NCBI GenBank assembly: GCA_029204225.1
Contig: CM055092.1
Span: forward strand, 10,753,806 to 10,817,805
Direction: 5' to 3'
Source of the DNA: Diphasiastrum complanatum
Lineage: Eukaryota > Streptophyta > Lycopodiopsida > Lycopodiales > Lycopodiaceae
Length of the DNA stretch: 64,000 nt
Made by a program: the position numbers and the translations under genes. Within the stretch, counting starts at the first letter, position 1; every line of letters begins with the position of its first letter. The notes beneath the pieces were generated by a model. That model was not told the origin of the DNA, did no database searches, and saw only the letters and a program-made list of their open reading frames with translations. Below, piece after piece: positions 1-13,409 of this stretch.

Positions 1-1281
1 GAGAGTGATTTTCTGTCTGTGTTATTGTGTAGCATGATCTGTGTTCCTGTGCAAAGCCAATTCTAAGTGGCACTTCCTTTGAATTGATCTTTTGAGGGGG
101 ATTTTCCCATTTCAGGACCGTATTATAATGTTGCTTTACTTGTTTCTTCGTCATTGAACCTGTGATCCTGTCTCCCTTCAATATAACTGCTTTTGGCGAT
201 TTGATTGTTGGTTCATCAGGAACATTACGCACTCCAAATCTGGTCGGATCCATATGATGTAGAATATGTTCATCCGTAAGTTCTGCATTGCCATCATAAG
301 TTAAGGCATGGCTCATTGGTATGAGATCATCCTCAATTGGATCTGGTATAGGTTCCGTTGATATCTAGGCTACATTTAGCACATTTAGTGGAAACGTGAT
401 TGGCGTATCCAAAGTTTGATCTAATAAGGAAATCTCGCTCATCTCTGATTGAATATCTTGTTGACACATATATCCTGCTATACAATCAATTGTTGCAAGA
501 GCTTCGTTCCAATTGACAGTATCCATTTGAGAATCGTAGTGAACTCCCAATTTTTTCTCTGGTCGATCACAAGTGTGATCCGTTGTTGATGAATCATCAT
601 CCACTTTTTGAACCACTGGCTTGATAGTCCAAGTCGTAGGATCAACTTTAACTGCACGTTCACGATTTTCAAAAGTGATTTTTCTGGTACCCCAGTTATG
701 AACTACTTGCGCAACTCGTAACCATGGACGTCCTAAGAGAACTCGATAGACATTTGGTGCTTCTGGTAAGTCCATCATGACGAAAGTAATGACGAACTGT
801 ACTCCTGCAATCCTGACAGGTATATCTTCCACCATTCCTCGTGGACGAACTGTCGTTTGATCAGCTAGCTTAATAGCAAAAGTAGCAGGCTTAATCTTTG
901 TAAGGCCCCATTTTGTAAATAGCTTTGTAGAAATCAGGTTAACTCCTGAACCGCCATCTATCATGGCTGCTTATTTAGAAAATTGTCTTGTTGTATCGGC
1001 AGAGTGATATTCTTTTGTTCACTTTCCCAAGCGGCTCCAACATGGAGTACATCGTTAGATTCTTCAAATCCAGCACAAAAAAGCGGCTCCTGATGGTCTT
1101 CTGATTCTTCTTGAGCTAACTTTTGTGCTAAGACTTCTTTTGTTTTTGGCACCAACTTTAGGAATTCTCCCAATGAAATATTGATCTTGCTAGACAAAAT
1201 ATTCATGAGTAATTTTGTATGCGGTGCTTCCGGTTCGGTCATCTTGAAGGGTTCTTCGTGATGATGTAATTGATCATTCAT
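1..1281 (-). pseudogene. gypsy retropepsin and pol N-terminal region, broken
   Basis: The minus strand encodes a retropepsin-like domain with the active-site motif IDGGSGVNLI near 945-964 and the flap-side motif LLGRPWL near 725-745. Upstream residues (961-1281) form the gag-protease linker and are interrupted by a frame break at about 965. Downstream of a TAG at 365 the same frame stays open to base 1 as a hydrophilic pol linker leading towards the reverse transcriptase, which lies outside the window. The protease would cut the gag-pol polyprotein. The frame break and the stop make this copy non-functional. Confidence 0.75.
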
Positions 1282-1528
1282 ATCCGTACGTAAATTTCTT
1301 GGAGGCTACAATGGTGAAGACCGAACTTCAGCTGTTACTTTAGCAGCTTAAAGATTCTCTTCTTCTTACAGATGTTTAATCCAATGTCTCATATCCTGAT
1401 ATCTTCGTTTTCTGCATTAAGATTTGGATAGACTCTCGATGCTGTTGGTGTATCGTTCAATGGTATAGAATCAGCAGGTACTGAATCCACTACTGGTTCT
1501 TTTTGCTTTTGTGCTCTGGTGACCACCA

Positions 1529-2889
1529 TCAAGGACTTGATTTATTCTGAGCTACTGATCCTTGCTTGATTGTTATCAAATTTACAGGTGCTGTAGCTGG
1601 TGGTGGCTTTGGTCTTGCTGGACAGTCTTTATAGCAATGCCCATATCCACAGTCATGACAGAATAGTACAAATTTTTCTTTATTTGGGCATTCTGCAACT
1701 CTGTGATTTTCTCCACATGCAAAGCATCCAAGTGGTGCTTTGGCCCAATTTCTCGAGGCTTGTTGTTGAGCGGCAGCATAAATGGCATACTGTTCTGAAG
1801 ATCCACCTTCCTGATCATTACCATAGCTCCATTGCTCAGCACTTCCGCAAGGTTCTGGTTCCATCAAATTGGCAGGAGGAGCGGAGTGTTTTGGTGTGGC
1901 AGACAAAGCTAGACGTTCTGGATATCCAAGAGTAGATTGTCGCAGTCTTGATGCTGGATTGCCTCTATACTGTGGATCTCGATATCCCATCTGGACATAC
2001 CGTTGCTGAATTATCCGAGGGTTGAAGTTGCAAAAGGCAGTCTCATGGTCAGGTGAATTACACAGATGGCAAACACTGATTGTCATTCGTTTTTTCAATT
2101 GAGGACACTCGTTCACTGTGTGATTTTCAGTACAAATAGAACACCAGACATTTTCCATAGTAGGAAATTTTTTTGCAAACTTCTCAAGTTCCTTGTTCGC
2201 TTCTCCGTGGAAATTTTCCAATGCTTTGATCTTCTCATCAAATTGCAACTGCAACTTTTCCATCTGTTTTTGCTGGGTCTTCTGAAGTTTCTCGAACTCA
2301 TTGAGCATCATTTCTGCAGTAGCATTGGCATTCGTTGATGCAATAGTGGTGGATGTTGTAGTAGTCTGCCCTGTTGTATAAGGCAACATACTGACATTCG
2401 GCTCATCATCTAAATCTTCATCCTCCTCCCGAATTGCATCGTCCATCGCATTTTGCAAAAGTACGTACTCATTATGACATTTCAGCTCAAGTCTGATCCG
2501 TTTAGGTAGACCTGACCAAAACCACATAATCATGGCATTTTCATTAATCAACTCAGGCTCACATTCAGATCTAAGATATTTCATCCTTTCGATGTAATCT
2601 CGAACCATTTCTCGCTTTCCCATTTTAATCTTACTTAAAAGTAGGAAGGGTCTTCCATAAACTTCCACGATTTGAACCGTGTGATAAGGGCTCGTTTAAC
2701 AACCTCCCAATCTGTACGCTCAGTTTCATCTTGGTTATAGTACCAATCTTGTGTTGCGCCTGTTAAGGCCATAGGAAACAGCTTAAGTTTATCTTGAGGA
2801 TAAATCTCACCATAAACCTCACAGGATTCAGCATAGATATGAAGAAATCTAACTTGATCTGTTAATCCATTATATTTGGGTAGATCCAA
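1529..2889 (-). pseudogene. gypsy gag: capsid domain and four zinc knuckles
   Basis: The minus-strand reading starts with a Retrotrans_gag-type capsid domain (motifs KLFPMALTGATQDWYYN and, after a frameshift at about 2640-2670, MVRDYIERMKYL). A glutamine/lysine-rich coiled segment follows, then four CCHC-like knuckles: CSICTENHTVNEC, CHLCNSPDHETAFC, CFACGENHRVAEC and CHDCGYGHCYKDC. Gag packages the element's RNA into virus-like particles. Four knuckles is more than the one or two usual in plant gypsy gag. A scrap of a related capsid domain lies at 10065-10205. The frameshift makes this copy a pseudogene. Confidence 0.8.
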
Positions 2890-2949
2890 TCGGGGTGCTC
2901 TTCTAACAATAATTGGATTGACCTCCTGTGGAGCACCTCCAGTAGCAGC

Positions 2950-4175
2950 TCCAGGGGCAGCACCTTTACAAATTTAGATCAAATCGATAATGAGATTGGA
3001 TATAGATTTTTCCAAAAAACTATCTCAGATGAGATCTGCTAGCTCTATTCCACTTTTCAAGAATCTGATTCTATATGATGAAAACCTACCCAAAATTCGA
3101 TCAATCGATACTTCTCAAAAATGATAAATCTCTCAGAGTCCAATTCAGAATATATCAGATTTGATCCAAATTTTTACAGAGACTTGATCTGGAAAATCAA
3201 AAACTAAAAATAGGGCTGGCGAAGGTTCTCTAGACGAAGGTTGTCTCGGCGAAGGCTCAATAGTGCTATTTTGGGATAAAAACTCTCTGAACACTTTTCT
3301 GGCAATTTCTTGCGAAATAACCTTCACCGACTTCTCATATGGAAGATCTAACACAGATAAAACTATGTACAACCGGATGAAGGTTTCTGACACAAGAAAA
3401 TACAGTTTTTGTAATCTGGCGAGGGTAAAAATCAAGATTTTTTGTAATCTGATAAAGAAGAATCTTCGCTGAATTCAAAAATAGTAGTTTTCTATAGATA
3501 GAATGTTTTGGAAACTCGACGAAGGTTCTGGTGAAGGATCAAGAGTAATATTGGTAATTTTGCAAAAAAGTGACTTTTTTTGACAAAAATATGACAATAT
3601 GGCAATTGATCCTCTGAAAACCTTTCTATTTTTGGTATTATTCTTTGCCGACATACCAGCAGATAGATCTGAATCACATCTAAGCATAGTGAATCGGACG
3701 AAGGTTCTTTTTCTGTACTTTTTAGGGTTTTGATAATTTTTGGTGTTTTTTTGTGGTTTTTCTGATGTTTCTGGAAATCTGCTGGGAATTAATCTTCGCC
3801 CTTCAAATTGAATATTCTGTAAACAAAACTGAAGGCGTCTGAAACTTGGCGAAGGTTTCCTAAAAGAGGGTAAAAAGTTCTGAACTTTGATGACGCTTTT
3901 TGCCTCTTTTTGACCAAATTTGACAGATTTGATCGGTTTTTGTTATTTTCTCTGATATCTCAGATCCAAATGGCTCTTAAGATTGGTGATCTGAATAGCT
4001 TTTCATGTTTAATAAGCAGATTAGATTTCAAACAAAAAAATCCACTCAAATCAAGCAAAATCAATCCCAAACTAACCCTAAAATGCAGATCTAACACTAT
4101 TTATGCCACGACAAGATGCCTAATGCAAGCTAACCATCAACCAAACATGCTGCAAATTGAAAAATTAGCGTAGCT
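2950..4175 (-). other. gypsy 5' leader with GAAGG/CTTCGC motif clusters
   Basis: No convincing ORF lies between the PBS and gag. The stretch repeats short motifs reading GCGAAGG or GACGAAGG on the plus strand, for example at 3218-3256, 3518-3536, 3697-3706 and 3850-3857. The related plus-strand element at 12.8-13.2 kb carries the reverse complement, including a matching CCTTCGCCAGCCCT. The position fits a 5' untranslated leader. Confidence 0.6.
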
Positions 4176-4192
4176 CCCCGAAAACGATGCCA
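4176..4192 (-). other. primer-binding site, tRNA-Asp type
   Basis: On the minus strand this reads TGGCATCGTTTTCGGGG, four bases after the LTR end. It matches the complement of the plant tRNA-Asp 3' end (TGGCGCCGTTGCCGGGG) at 13 of 17 positions. The mismatches are mostly transitions, as expected in an ageing copy. It would prime minus-strand DNA synthesis. Confidence 0.65.
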
Positions 4193-4196
4193 AAAT

Positions 4197-4571
4197 TGTA
4201 GTGGATTTCTTTCCTTGCCTAACCTGAATCCAAGATCTAGTCAATCTAGCATCAAAGAGACGGAGTTAGTTGTCACGTGTAGGTTCGTTCCCATGAGAGC
4301 AATAGTATAGTTCAGATTTCAACATGAATGGAGGATTTAACACTAAGCATTAATACTACATCCATTAACCCTACTTCCATTAACCCTAAATCCACAACAA
4401 TGATAGAAACTTACTCTTCTCTCTCTCCCTTTCTCTCTCACAAAAAGCATAAGAAATAGCAATCCCAATAATGATCAAATCCAACAATTAGAAAATACCA
4501 AAGAAAGCATGAGGAATGGAGGAAAAGAGAGGAAGAGCAAGGACATTCATCAATCCATTTCTAAAGAGAAC
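4197..4571 (-). repeat. partial 5' LTR of the gypsy element
   Basis: The plus strand starts TGTAGTGG, so the element-sense LTR ends ...CCACTACA. It runs to 4571 with close similarity to the reverse complement of 16750-17135, including the CTCTCTC tract and the GGGTTAATGG-type repeats. The upstream half of the LTR (U3 and TATA) is missing; the sequence switches abruptly to copia pol at about 4572. Confidence 0.85.
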
Positions 4572-4599
4572 GGAAAGTCGCATGGGTGTTGACCAGGAT

Positions 4600-6060
4600 G
4601 CGCTGATTCTTCTTCTTGAACTTCTCCAGATCTGCTTGAGCTTGCTTGGTCTGGTCTGGTGATAGGTAATGTCAGCTGCTCGGCTTCTGTAGCTGTAGCT
4701 ACAGATTCTATAGAAGAATCATCAACGTTGGAAGGCTACGTAGAATAGGATGAAATATCATAACATAATATATCAATGGCTGTTTGAAATCATAATATGT
4801 TTGTTCTTGAATTATTACATCCCTAGAGACAAATACTACATTGGTAGATGGATTATAAACTTTATAAGCTTTATGTTCATCAGGATAGCCAATGAAAATA
4901 CATTTATTTGTCCTATGATCTAGCTTCTTCCTAAGCTATTTAGGAATGTGAACAAAACATATACAACCAAAGATTTTGAAATGGCTGACACTGGGCTTGT
5001 GCCCATGCCAAACTTCATAAGGAGTTTGATTGTTGACGGCTTTGGTGTTGGATCTGTTCTACACGTAACAGGCTGTGGCAGTAGCTTCTGCCCAGAACTT
5101 TGCAGGTAGGTGTGCTTGATGTAGCATTGATCTAGCTGAGTTGAGAAGAGTTCAGTTCTTCCTTTCTGCAATCCCATTCTGTTGAGGTGAATAGGAAGTA
5201 GTGAACTATATTTTGATGCCATGTTCAGCCAGGTAGTCGGACATCTCGTTGGAGATGTATTCGCTACCACCATCAGTTTGGAGTGCCTTCACTTTTCTAG
5301 ACGTTTGTGTCTCAGCCATGGCCTTGAATTTCCTGAAGCATTCAAAGGCTTTAGATTTGTGCTTAGTGAACATGACTGTAGACCATCTGGAATAATCATC
5401 TATGAAAGTGATAAAATAGACTGCATCTCCTAAGGATGGGGTTGGCATTGGACCACAGAGATCGCTATGTACAAGATCTAATACATGCTTTGATTTGATG
5501 GAATGTGATTTTGGAAACTTGCTTCTAGAGTGCTTCCCATAGATGCATGATTCACAAAAGAAAGAGTTCCTATCTAATGAAGACAGGAAATTTATTACAA
5601 AGCATATAAGAAAGTGATCTTGTATTCACATGTCCAAATCGACTATGCCACAGAACAACACTGTCGTTTACATTTTCATTAGAGATACTAGCTAATGCAA
5701 CTGAATTAGAGAGTACGTAAAGTTTTCCGACTCTAGTGCATGTAGTCAGAGGAGTATCTTCCTCAAATATTGTACACTCCTCAGATGAGAAGATAACAAT
5801 GTAGCCCTCATCAGTTATCTTCGAGACTGATAACATGTTCTTTGACAACTGAGGAACATGAAGGATGTTAGGAACACAAATGGACAGATCGTTGTTGAAG
5901 CTGATCTTCACTGCTCCTTTGCCTTCCATGCATATGGTGCTACAATCTCTGAGGTAGATAATTTGGTCACTACTATAAGCTGTGTACTCCGTAAACCATT
6001 CCTTGTGAGAGGTCATGTGTTGGGTAGCACCACTGTCCAGGTATCAGCTATCACAATCTT
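4600..6060 (-). pseudogene. copia protease and integrase region, broken
   Basis: The minus strand reads a copia protease site YLDSGATQHMT at about 6010-6045, then the GAG-pre-integrase domain (motif LWHSRFGH near 5635), then an integrase core with FITFIDDYSRW (about 5390-5425) and TDGGSEY (the usual TDNGGEY with Asn changed to Gly). The QQNG..ERKN box containing the catalytic Glu falls in a shifted frame near 5160-5200. A serine-rich linker follows to 4600. Integrase would join the cDNA ends to host DNA. Several frameshifts and stops show this copy is dead. Confidence 0.75.
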
Positions 6061-6129
6061 TGTTGCTGCTGTTGTAAGCCATTAACAAATGTGTGTCTTG
6101 CTCCTTGAAGTCCGTCGGGTTGGAGGATT

Positions 6130-6955
6130 CTAGTTGTTGCTATTGTTGTTGCTTCTTTGCCTCGTTGTAGATCCTGATGCGACACTCCTTGATGTCATGA
6201 TTAGCTCTTTTGCAATATCTACCGAAGAGCTTCTTTTGCGATCCACCATGCTGAGTCTGAGCGTGAGGCTTCTATTGTTGCTGCTGCACCTGATTCTTGC
6301 CCTTGGAATGTTCTTTCTTCTTGGTGTATAGAGCCATGGATTTGTCTTTGATGGACAGGCTGCTAGTCTTTCTCCACATTTCTTCTTGAAGAAGATGACC
6401 AATCACCTTTTGAAGGGTGAGGTCCGGTTTTGTGGAGATCATCACCACAAAGTGCTCATAGGACTTTGGAAGAGAAGAAACCAAGGTCATAACAGCATCA
6501 TCATCTTGAATAAAACATCCTACAGCTGATAACTGATCTAACATGGACTTGAAGCTATTGATGTGAGAAGTGACGGCAATAGAATCAGACATGCTAAGAG
6601 TAAAGAACTTTTTTTCTAAGATGTAATCTTGTGGTTACATCGTGAGTCTCATAGACACTTGATAGCAAGTCTAGTGCTTCCTTAGAGGTTTTGCATGTGG
6701 TAACATGAGATATTTGGGAGTCGGTCAGATTGAGTGTGATACATGCTAAGGCCTTCTAATCTTTGATCCTCCAGGCCTTTGCTTGATCACCGTCTTCTAT
6801 TTCAGGTTTGCACCTTCTACTACATCCCAAAGATCTCTATCTATCAACATCATTCTAAGTTTCAACTTCCAAATGTAGAAGTTAGAACCATTGAACTTGT
6901 CAATGACTCTAGCTTCACTGAGTGATGAAGATGAAGAGCTACCTATATGAGACAT
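6130..6955 (-). pseudogene. copia gag, broken
   Basis: The likely gag start is the minus-strand ATG at 6953-6955 (MSHIGSSSSSS). It leads into a UBN2/Retrotran_gag_2 domain with FNGSNFYIWKLKLRMML, followed by a matching segment at 6272-6592 in another frame (SLPKSYEHFVVMI). The zinc knuckle near 6170-6215 reads GRYCKRANHDIKEC, so the first cysteine of CX2CX4HX4C has become glycine. Frame breaks and stops occur at about 6760-6800 and 6592-6600. Gag is the structural protein of the element's particle. Confidence 0.7.
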
Positions 6956-7007
6956 GATAACAGTATACAAATAGAACAAAATTAATCTCTTGGTTTATTT
7001 GGAATAC

Positions 7008-7019
7008 GCTCTGATACCA
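7008..7019 (-). other. primer-binding site, initiator tRNA-Met type
   Basis: On the minus strand this reads TGGTATCAGAGC, the standard complement of the plant initiator tRNA-Met 3' end used by copia elements. It lies three bases inside the LTR end. Confidence 0.9.
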
Positions 7020-7022
7020 ATC

Positions 7023-8607
7023 TGATGGGGGCAAGGTAGAAGGAAGAACGAGAACGGAGAAGAGAGCAGGAATATTGCGGAATAGCTCTCCCATTCTAAT
7101 CGGCTGGTAGGTGCAAAAACAATCTAATAGAAAGCTTTCGCTAAATATAATCACAGCTTTTAAGTGTTCTAATTGCCCAACAGGATCTTAAAAATTTATT
7201 CATACTCTCAAAAACAAGAGTACAGTCCACCAAAGAGATTAGAAATGGTTTGTGTGTGGTATTACTAGAAATCAGATTCAATGTGAAGTATGGTTCTGAA
7301 ATGAATGGAAGAGCAGTACGATATTACGAGTTCCTTAGGCGTCAAAGACAACCATTGTCTGATAAAAAACTAAGGAGTCGTAGACGTCCGTGTTCTGATC
7401 AGAGTGAGTGAACAAGCGCGATCAAACAACAATGAAAGTGCATTCAATCAACAAGCATTCATCTATGTTGTACACAGATAAAAACGTGTTGCTGTTATAT
7501 TACACTGAAGCACAATACAAATAGCAATTACATCCAAAATTGACAGCATAATTGGGAGGCTCAAATAATACGTCTAATGGACTTTTCAACCACTAATCTG
7601 TGCTTGGATGATCTATTTATAGATTTCATCCGTGTATTAATTACACTGAATGTTTGTCACCTAATTGGGAAAGCCGTTGTACTTGGAAGTATATGGCTTC
7701 TGTGACAACTATACATAGTGTATACGGTCAACAAATTAGGACCGTTGACGTGGACAAGGATTTCGCAAATGTCTGTCACTTCGCATGGTGTTTCGTGAAA
7801 TAACGTGGGAACGAACCTCGTTCATTTTAGATGACCTTCGGCATTTTTCTTTCTCTTCGGGTTTTTTTTGCGAAAAATCTGAAGGTGTCCTAAATAAGTT
7901 TAAGGCGCTCTCAGAAAAGCGAAGATCTCTGTAATAGTGTGGCTTTCTTGCGTCTTTTGGAAAATTGTGAAGAAGCCGAAGGTACCTTAAAAACAACTTT
8001 AAGGTGCCCTTAGAAAGTTGAAGGTGCCTTCAGAAAAGCGAAGATGTCTTAACAATAACTTTCTCGCGCTTTTCGGAAAAAAAGCAAAGAAGCCGAAGGT
8101 ACCTTTAAAACAACTTGAAGGTGCCCTTAAAAATTTGGCGAAGGTGCCTTTAAAAGATTAACTCTTAAAAATAGAGGACCTTCTGGAATTTTCTCTCTCT
8201 TCACATTTTTCGAGAAAATGCGAAAAAATGTGAAGGTGTTGAAAAAGTTAAATTGTTGAAGTGTGAACAATGGACTTCTTCAAAAATAATTGAACGAAAG
8301 AAGTCAAAGGTAAGTGTTGCAGTTTTCGGAAAGTGCGAAAAATGCGAACTACAACACTTAGTGTATTTCTGTAGACTGTTCAGAAATAATGTAAATCTGC
8401 AAACTTGTTCTAAATGCAAGTTTTGTGGAAGTCCTTGAAGATGGCCAAGTCTCCAATGACTTCAAGTTATTAAACGTAACATCTAAACTTAAAATTATGA
8501 TGGGATTGGTTACCCTTTGCAGCTGGAAGTCCGCTATAGATGTTCTTCAAGTAATTGGCTATCTAAGTTATGATTCACCAAGGAGGCAACTGTGGGCTTA
8601 ATTTCCA
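7023..8607 (-). repeat. 5' LTR of the copia element
   Basis: In element sense the LTR starts at 8607 with GGAAATTAAGCCCAC and ends ...CCCATCA at 7023. It matches 54273-54970 (LTR start) and 51398-51981 (LTR middle). A TATA-like TATAAATAG lies near 7615-7625. The middle third (7830-8250) is filled with repeated GAAGGT, GCGAAG and TTTTCGC motifs. The first bases (TGT) are missing at the right end, where the LTR meets an integrase scrap. Confidence 0.8.
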
Positions 8608-8878
8608 TTAGTGATGGTGTTTGCATTATATCATTTTGGCTTTGGCAGTACTCCTTGAATTCAGTAGAGATATACTCTCCATTTTTGTCAGACCTCTGGG
8701 TCTTTATCCTTTTACTAGTTTCTTTCTATGCATGCTCCTTGAAGATTTTGAATCAGTTGAAAGCTTCGGATTTCTTCTTGATAAAGTATACCATTGTCCT
8801 TCTGGAAAATTCATCAATAAAAGTGAAAATACTTTGCATCCTTCAATGAAGGATTCTACATTGGGGCACAAATGTCTG
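8608..8878 (-). pseudogene. copia integrase-core scrap
   Basis: The minus strand encodes a degraded integrase segment aligned with 10230-10470 of the next copia element: the KYFITFID..S..IY, SEAFD and TGKRIK positions can still be followed at the DNA level, with frame losses. It ends where a TGTTGGATTTC sequence begins at 8879. Confidence 0.65.
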
Positions 8879-9640
8879 TGTTGGATTTCTATCCTCTCCA
8901 TCCCTATCTCTATGCTAATCTAGATATATTCATTAGCTATTGTAAATACTTGTACAGTCGCATGCTCTACAGAAATACACTAGTTTCTTGATAGTCTACA
9001 GAAATATAAAGGACTAAATGGCAATGTCCTGATGACTCAACCGACACTGACTATTCGGCCACCCTTCGACTACTTGGCCTATCCCGATCTACTCAACCAA
9101 CACCGACTATCCGACATCGACAATTCAGCCTACCTGGACTACTCATGTGTCAATATCAACTCCAAAAGTCGATTTGAGCAATCGGTGGCTCATAAGTAGC
9201 TTCATCATGACCAGATAGAATCAAATATCATCTGAAGGCAACAACCAACAGCACGTAGTGTCTTAATCCTAATTGTAAAGTACAAATTAGACATTCTTTT
9301 AATTAGTTAACCATGTGTATATATTCAATAACTTATCAGTTGCTCAGTTAAGCTCCAAAGACATTGAATTAGTTCAATCGTCTATCAAGTCAATCAATCA
9401 AGCATCCAGAGCACAATTGTTTTGTTCTTTCTCTCCACTATTATAGAGTATTAATTCATGAAGAACGCGACTCTGTCTGCATTCAGATTGTATTTTCTTC
9501 ACGATTGAATAATCATTGTTCCAATAATCTAGATTGTGTATGTCATGCTGAATGGTCATTTATGCATGTCCAGATTGTTTTTTGTTTGCAGATAAACTTA
9601 TTCGTAGATTAAGTTGTATTCATATGACTAATAGCATGCG
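8879..9640 (+). repeat. candidate LTR, boundaries uncertain
   Basis: The sequence starts TGTTGGATTTCTATCC, close to the LTR start at 24171 (TGTTGGATTTTTATGC), exactly where the integrase scrap stops. It contains a CGAC-rich repeated stretch (9030-9150) and a TATA-like TGTATATATTC near 9315. No clear CA end, PBS or target duplication was found. Confidence 0.35.
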
Positions 9641-10064
9641 TCGATTTGTCGCTCTAGATTTCGCATCTAATACACTCCTGCAAAGCTAAATCTAAAACCA
9701 AGATAATTCGTGCATGGCTATGGAATCGATCATGTCGATCCAGTGACTTCAAAGCTGTGATCAAGTAGGGCAGATTTTGATATGTCGAAGTCGATCTGAA
9801 TCTAATATACATAGTTGCATGCACCAAGGATTTCGCGCGCCCGACGTCGCGATGATATATCCCAACATGGTAATAGAGCAGTAATTCTACACTCTTATTC
9901 TTTGAAGCAGATTTAGAGCTTACATTATCAGAATGATTGTTGTGATAAAGAGTAGACACTTGTTGTAATTGTTTCCAGTCATATAATCTACTATCTACAT
10001 ACACTCCTCTGCTCTAATGGTAGACAAACCTGATGGTTCGAATTACCAGCCACCAATCCAATCA
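9641..10064. other. unassigned sequence
   Basis: No recognisable gene or repeat. A 116-codon ORF on the minus strand has no family resemblance I can see. The stretch at 10006-10045 looks superficially tRNA-like but does not support a tRNA gene. Confidence 0.4.
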
Positions 10065-10205
10065 ATTTTTTTCAAATCTACATAGAAGCTTGTGAGATCT
10101 ATGGCTAAGTTAACCCAAGACACAAGCTTAAGCTATTTCTAATTTTGCTTATTGGATGCTTACTGGAGCAACATTAGATTGGTATTTCAATCAAACTCCA
10201 CAAGA
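10065..10205 (+). pseudogene. gypsy gag capsid scrap
   Basis: The plus strand carries the motifs EACEIYG, HKLKLF and LTGATLDWYFNQTPQE in shifting frames. They align with the capsid domain of the gypsy gag at 2760-2850. The orientation is opposite to that of the first gypsy element. It is wedged against the integrase of the neighbouring copia element. Confidence 0.65.
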
Positions 10206-12800
<2,595 letters not shown>

Positions 12801-13409
12801 AGAATTGGCCAATACAGTATCAGAAACCTTCGCTGAGCTCTCAGACTGTACATCCACCCTTGATTTATCTAAATTGAGGTGGACGAGGTTTTTGACAAGA
12901 TAAAATTCAATTTTTGAGTCAGGCGAATGTTCAGTGATATGCCATTTTGGGAACCTTCGTCGAGCATCATAACCTCATTATGAACCTTCGCCGACCTGCT
13001 AGATGATCTTAAAATGTCAAAATTAGGTTGTCCATAGGTTCAGATTGTGAAAAAATGCATTTATGACAGTACCTGGGCGAAGGACCCTCCTGGGCGAAGG
13101 TTCATCCTTCGCCAGCCCTGGAAAACGTTCGCCTGATAGGTTGATATCCCTAGAAACCTTCGCGAGATTTTTATAGCCTATTTTTACAGTACTGTACATG
13201 CTTGCAAATTTTTGTTCAAAATTGATCAGCCCAACTACTATTAAATGTAATGGACCCACCAAATTCACCTATAAGTTGGCTAAATTTGATTCATTCCCCA
13301 TTTGTGCTAGCGAAGCTCTTGCGAATTTTTCTTGCGACCAAAGCCTTCCAAATTTCCTGCATTGCCTTCTGATACACTTTCACGCATTTATAATTCCTTT
13401 CTGATCATC

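Larger units (their letters stand above)
1..4571 (-). mobile_element. Ty3/gypsy retrotransposon, 5' portion (Tat-like)
   Basis: This is a minus-strand gypsy element entering from the left window edge. Read right to left it holds the 3' half of its 5' LTR, a tRNA-Asp-type PBS, a long leader, gag, protease and the start of pol. The LTR matches the 3' LTR at 16377-17135, so both segments belong to one family. The coding part has several frame breaks. The copy is cut at 4571, where it abuts an unrelated copia element. Assignment to a Tat-like lineage rests on the IDGGSGVN protease motif and the tRNA-Asp PBS and is an inference. Confidence 0.85.
4572..8607 (-). mobile_element. Ty1/copia retrotransposon with long LTR (family shared with 51398-54970)
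   Basis: A minus-strand copia element: 5' LTR of about 1.6 kb, iMet PBS, gag, protease and integrase, then truncation in the linker before the reverse transcriptase, at the junction with the gypsy LTR fragment. A second copy of the family in plus orientation lies at 51398-54970; LTR and protein match closely. The left (3') half of the element is absent. Confidence 0.85.

Noticed and set aside
945-964. Protease reading DGGSG rather than D(S/T)G as a lost active site
   Set aside because: DGGS is, to my knowledge, common in plant Tat-type gypsy proteases, so it marks the lineage rather than a defect.
10006-10045. tRNA-like words (GCTCTAATGGTAGACA and GGTTCGAATTACC)
   Set aside because: A- and B-box-like words are only about 10 bp apart and no acceptor or anticodon stem can be formed. 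Not a tRNA gene; at best a deleted relic.
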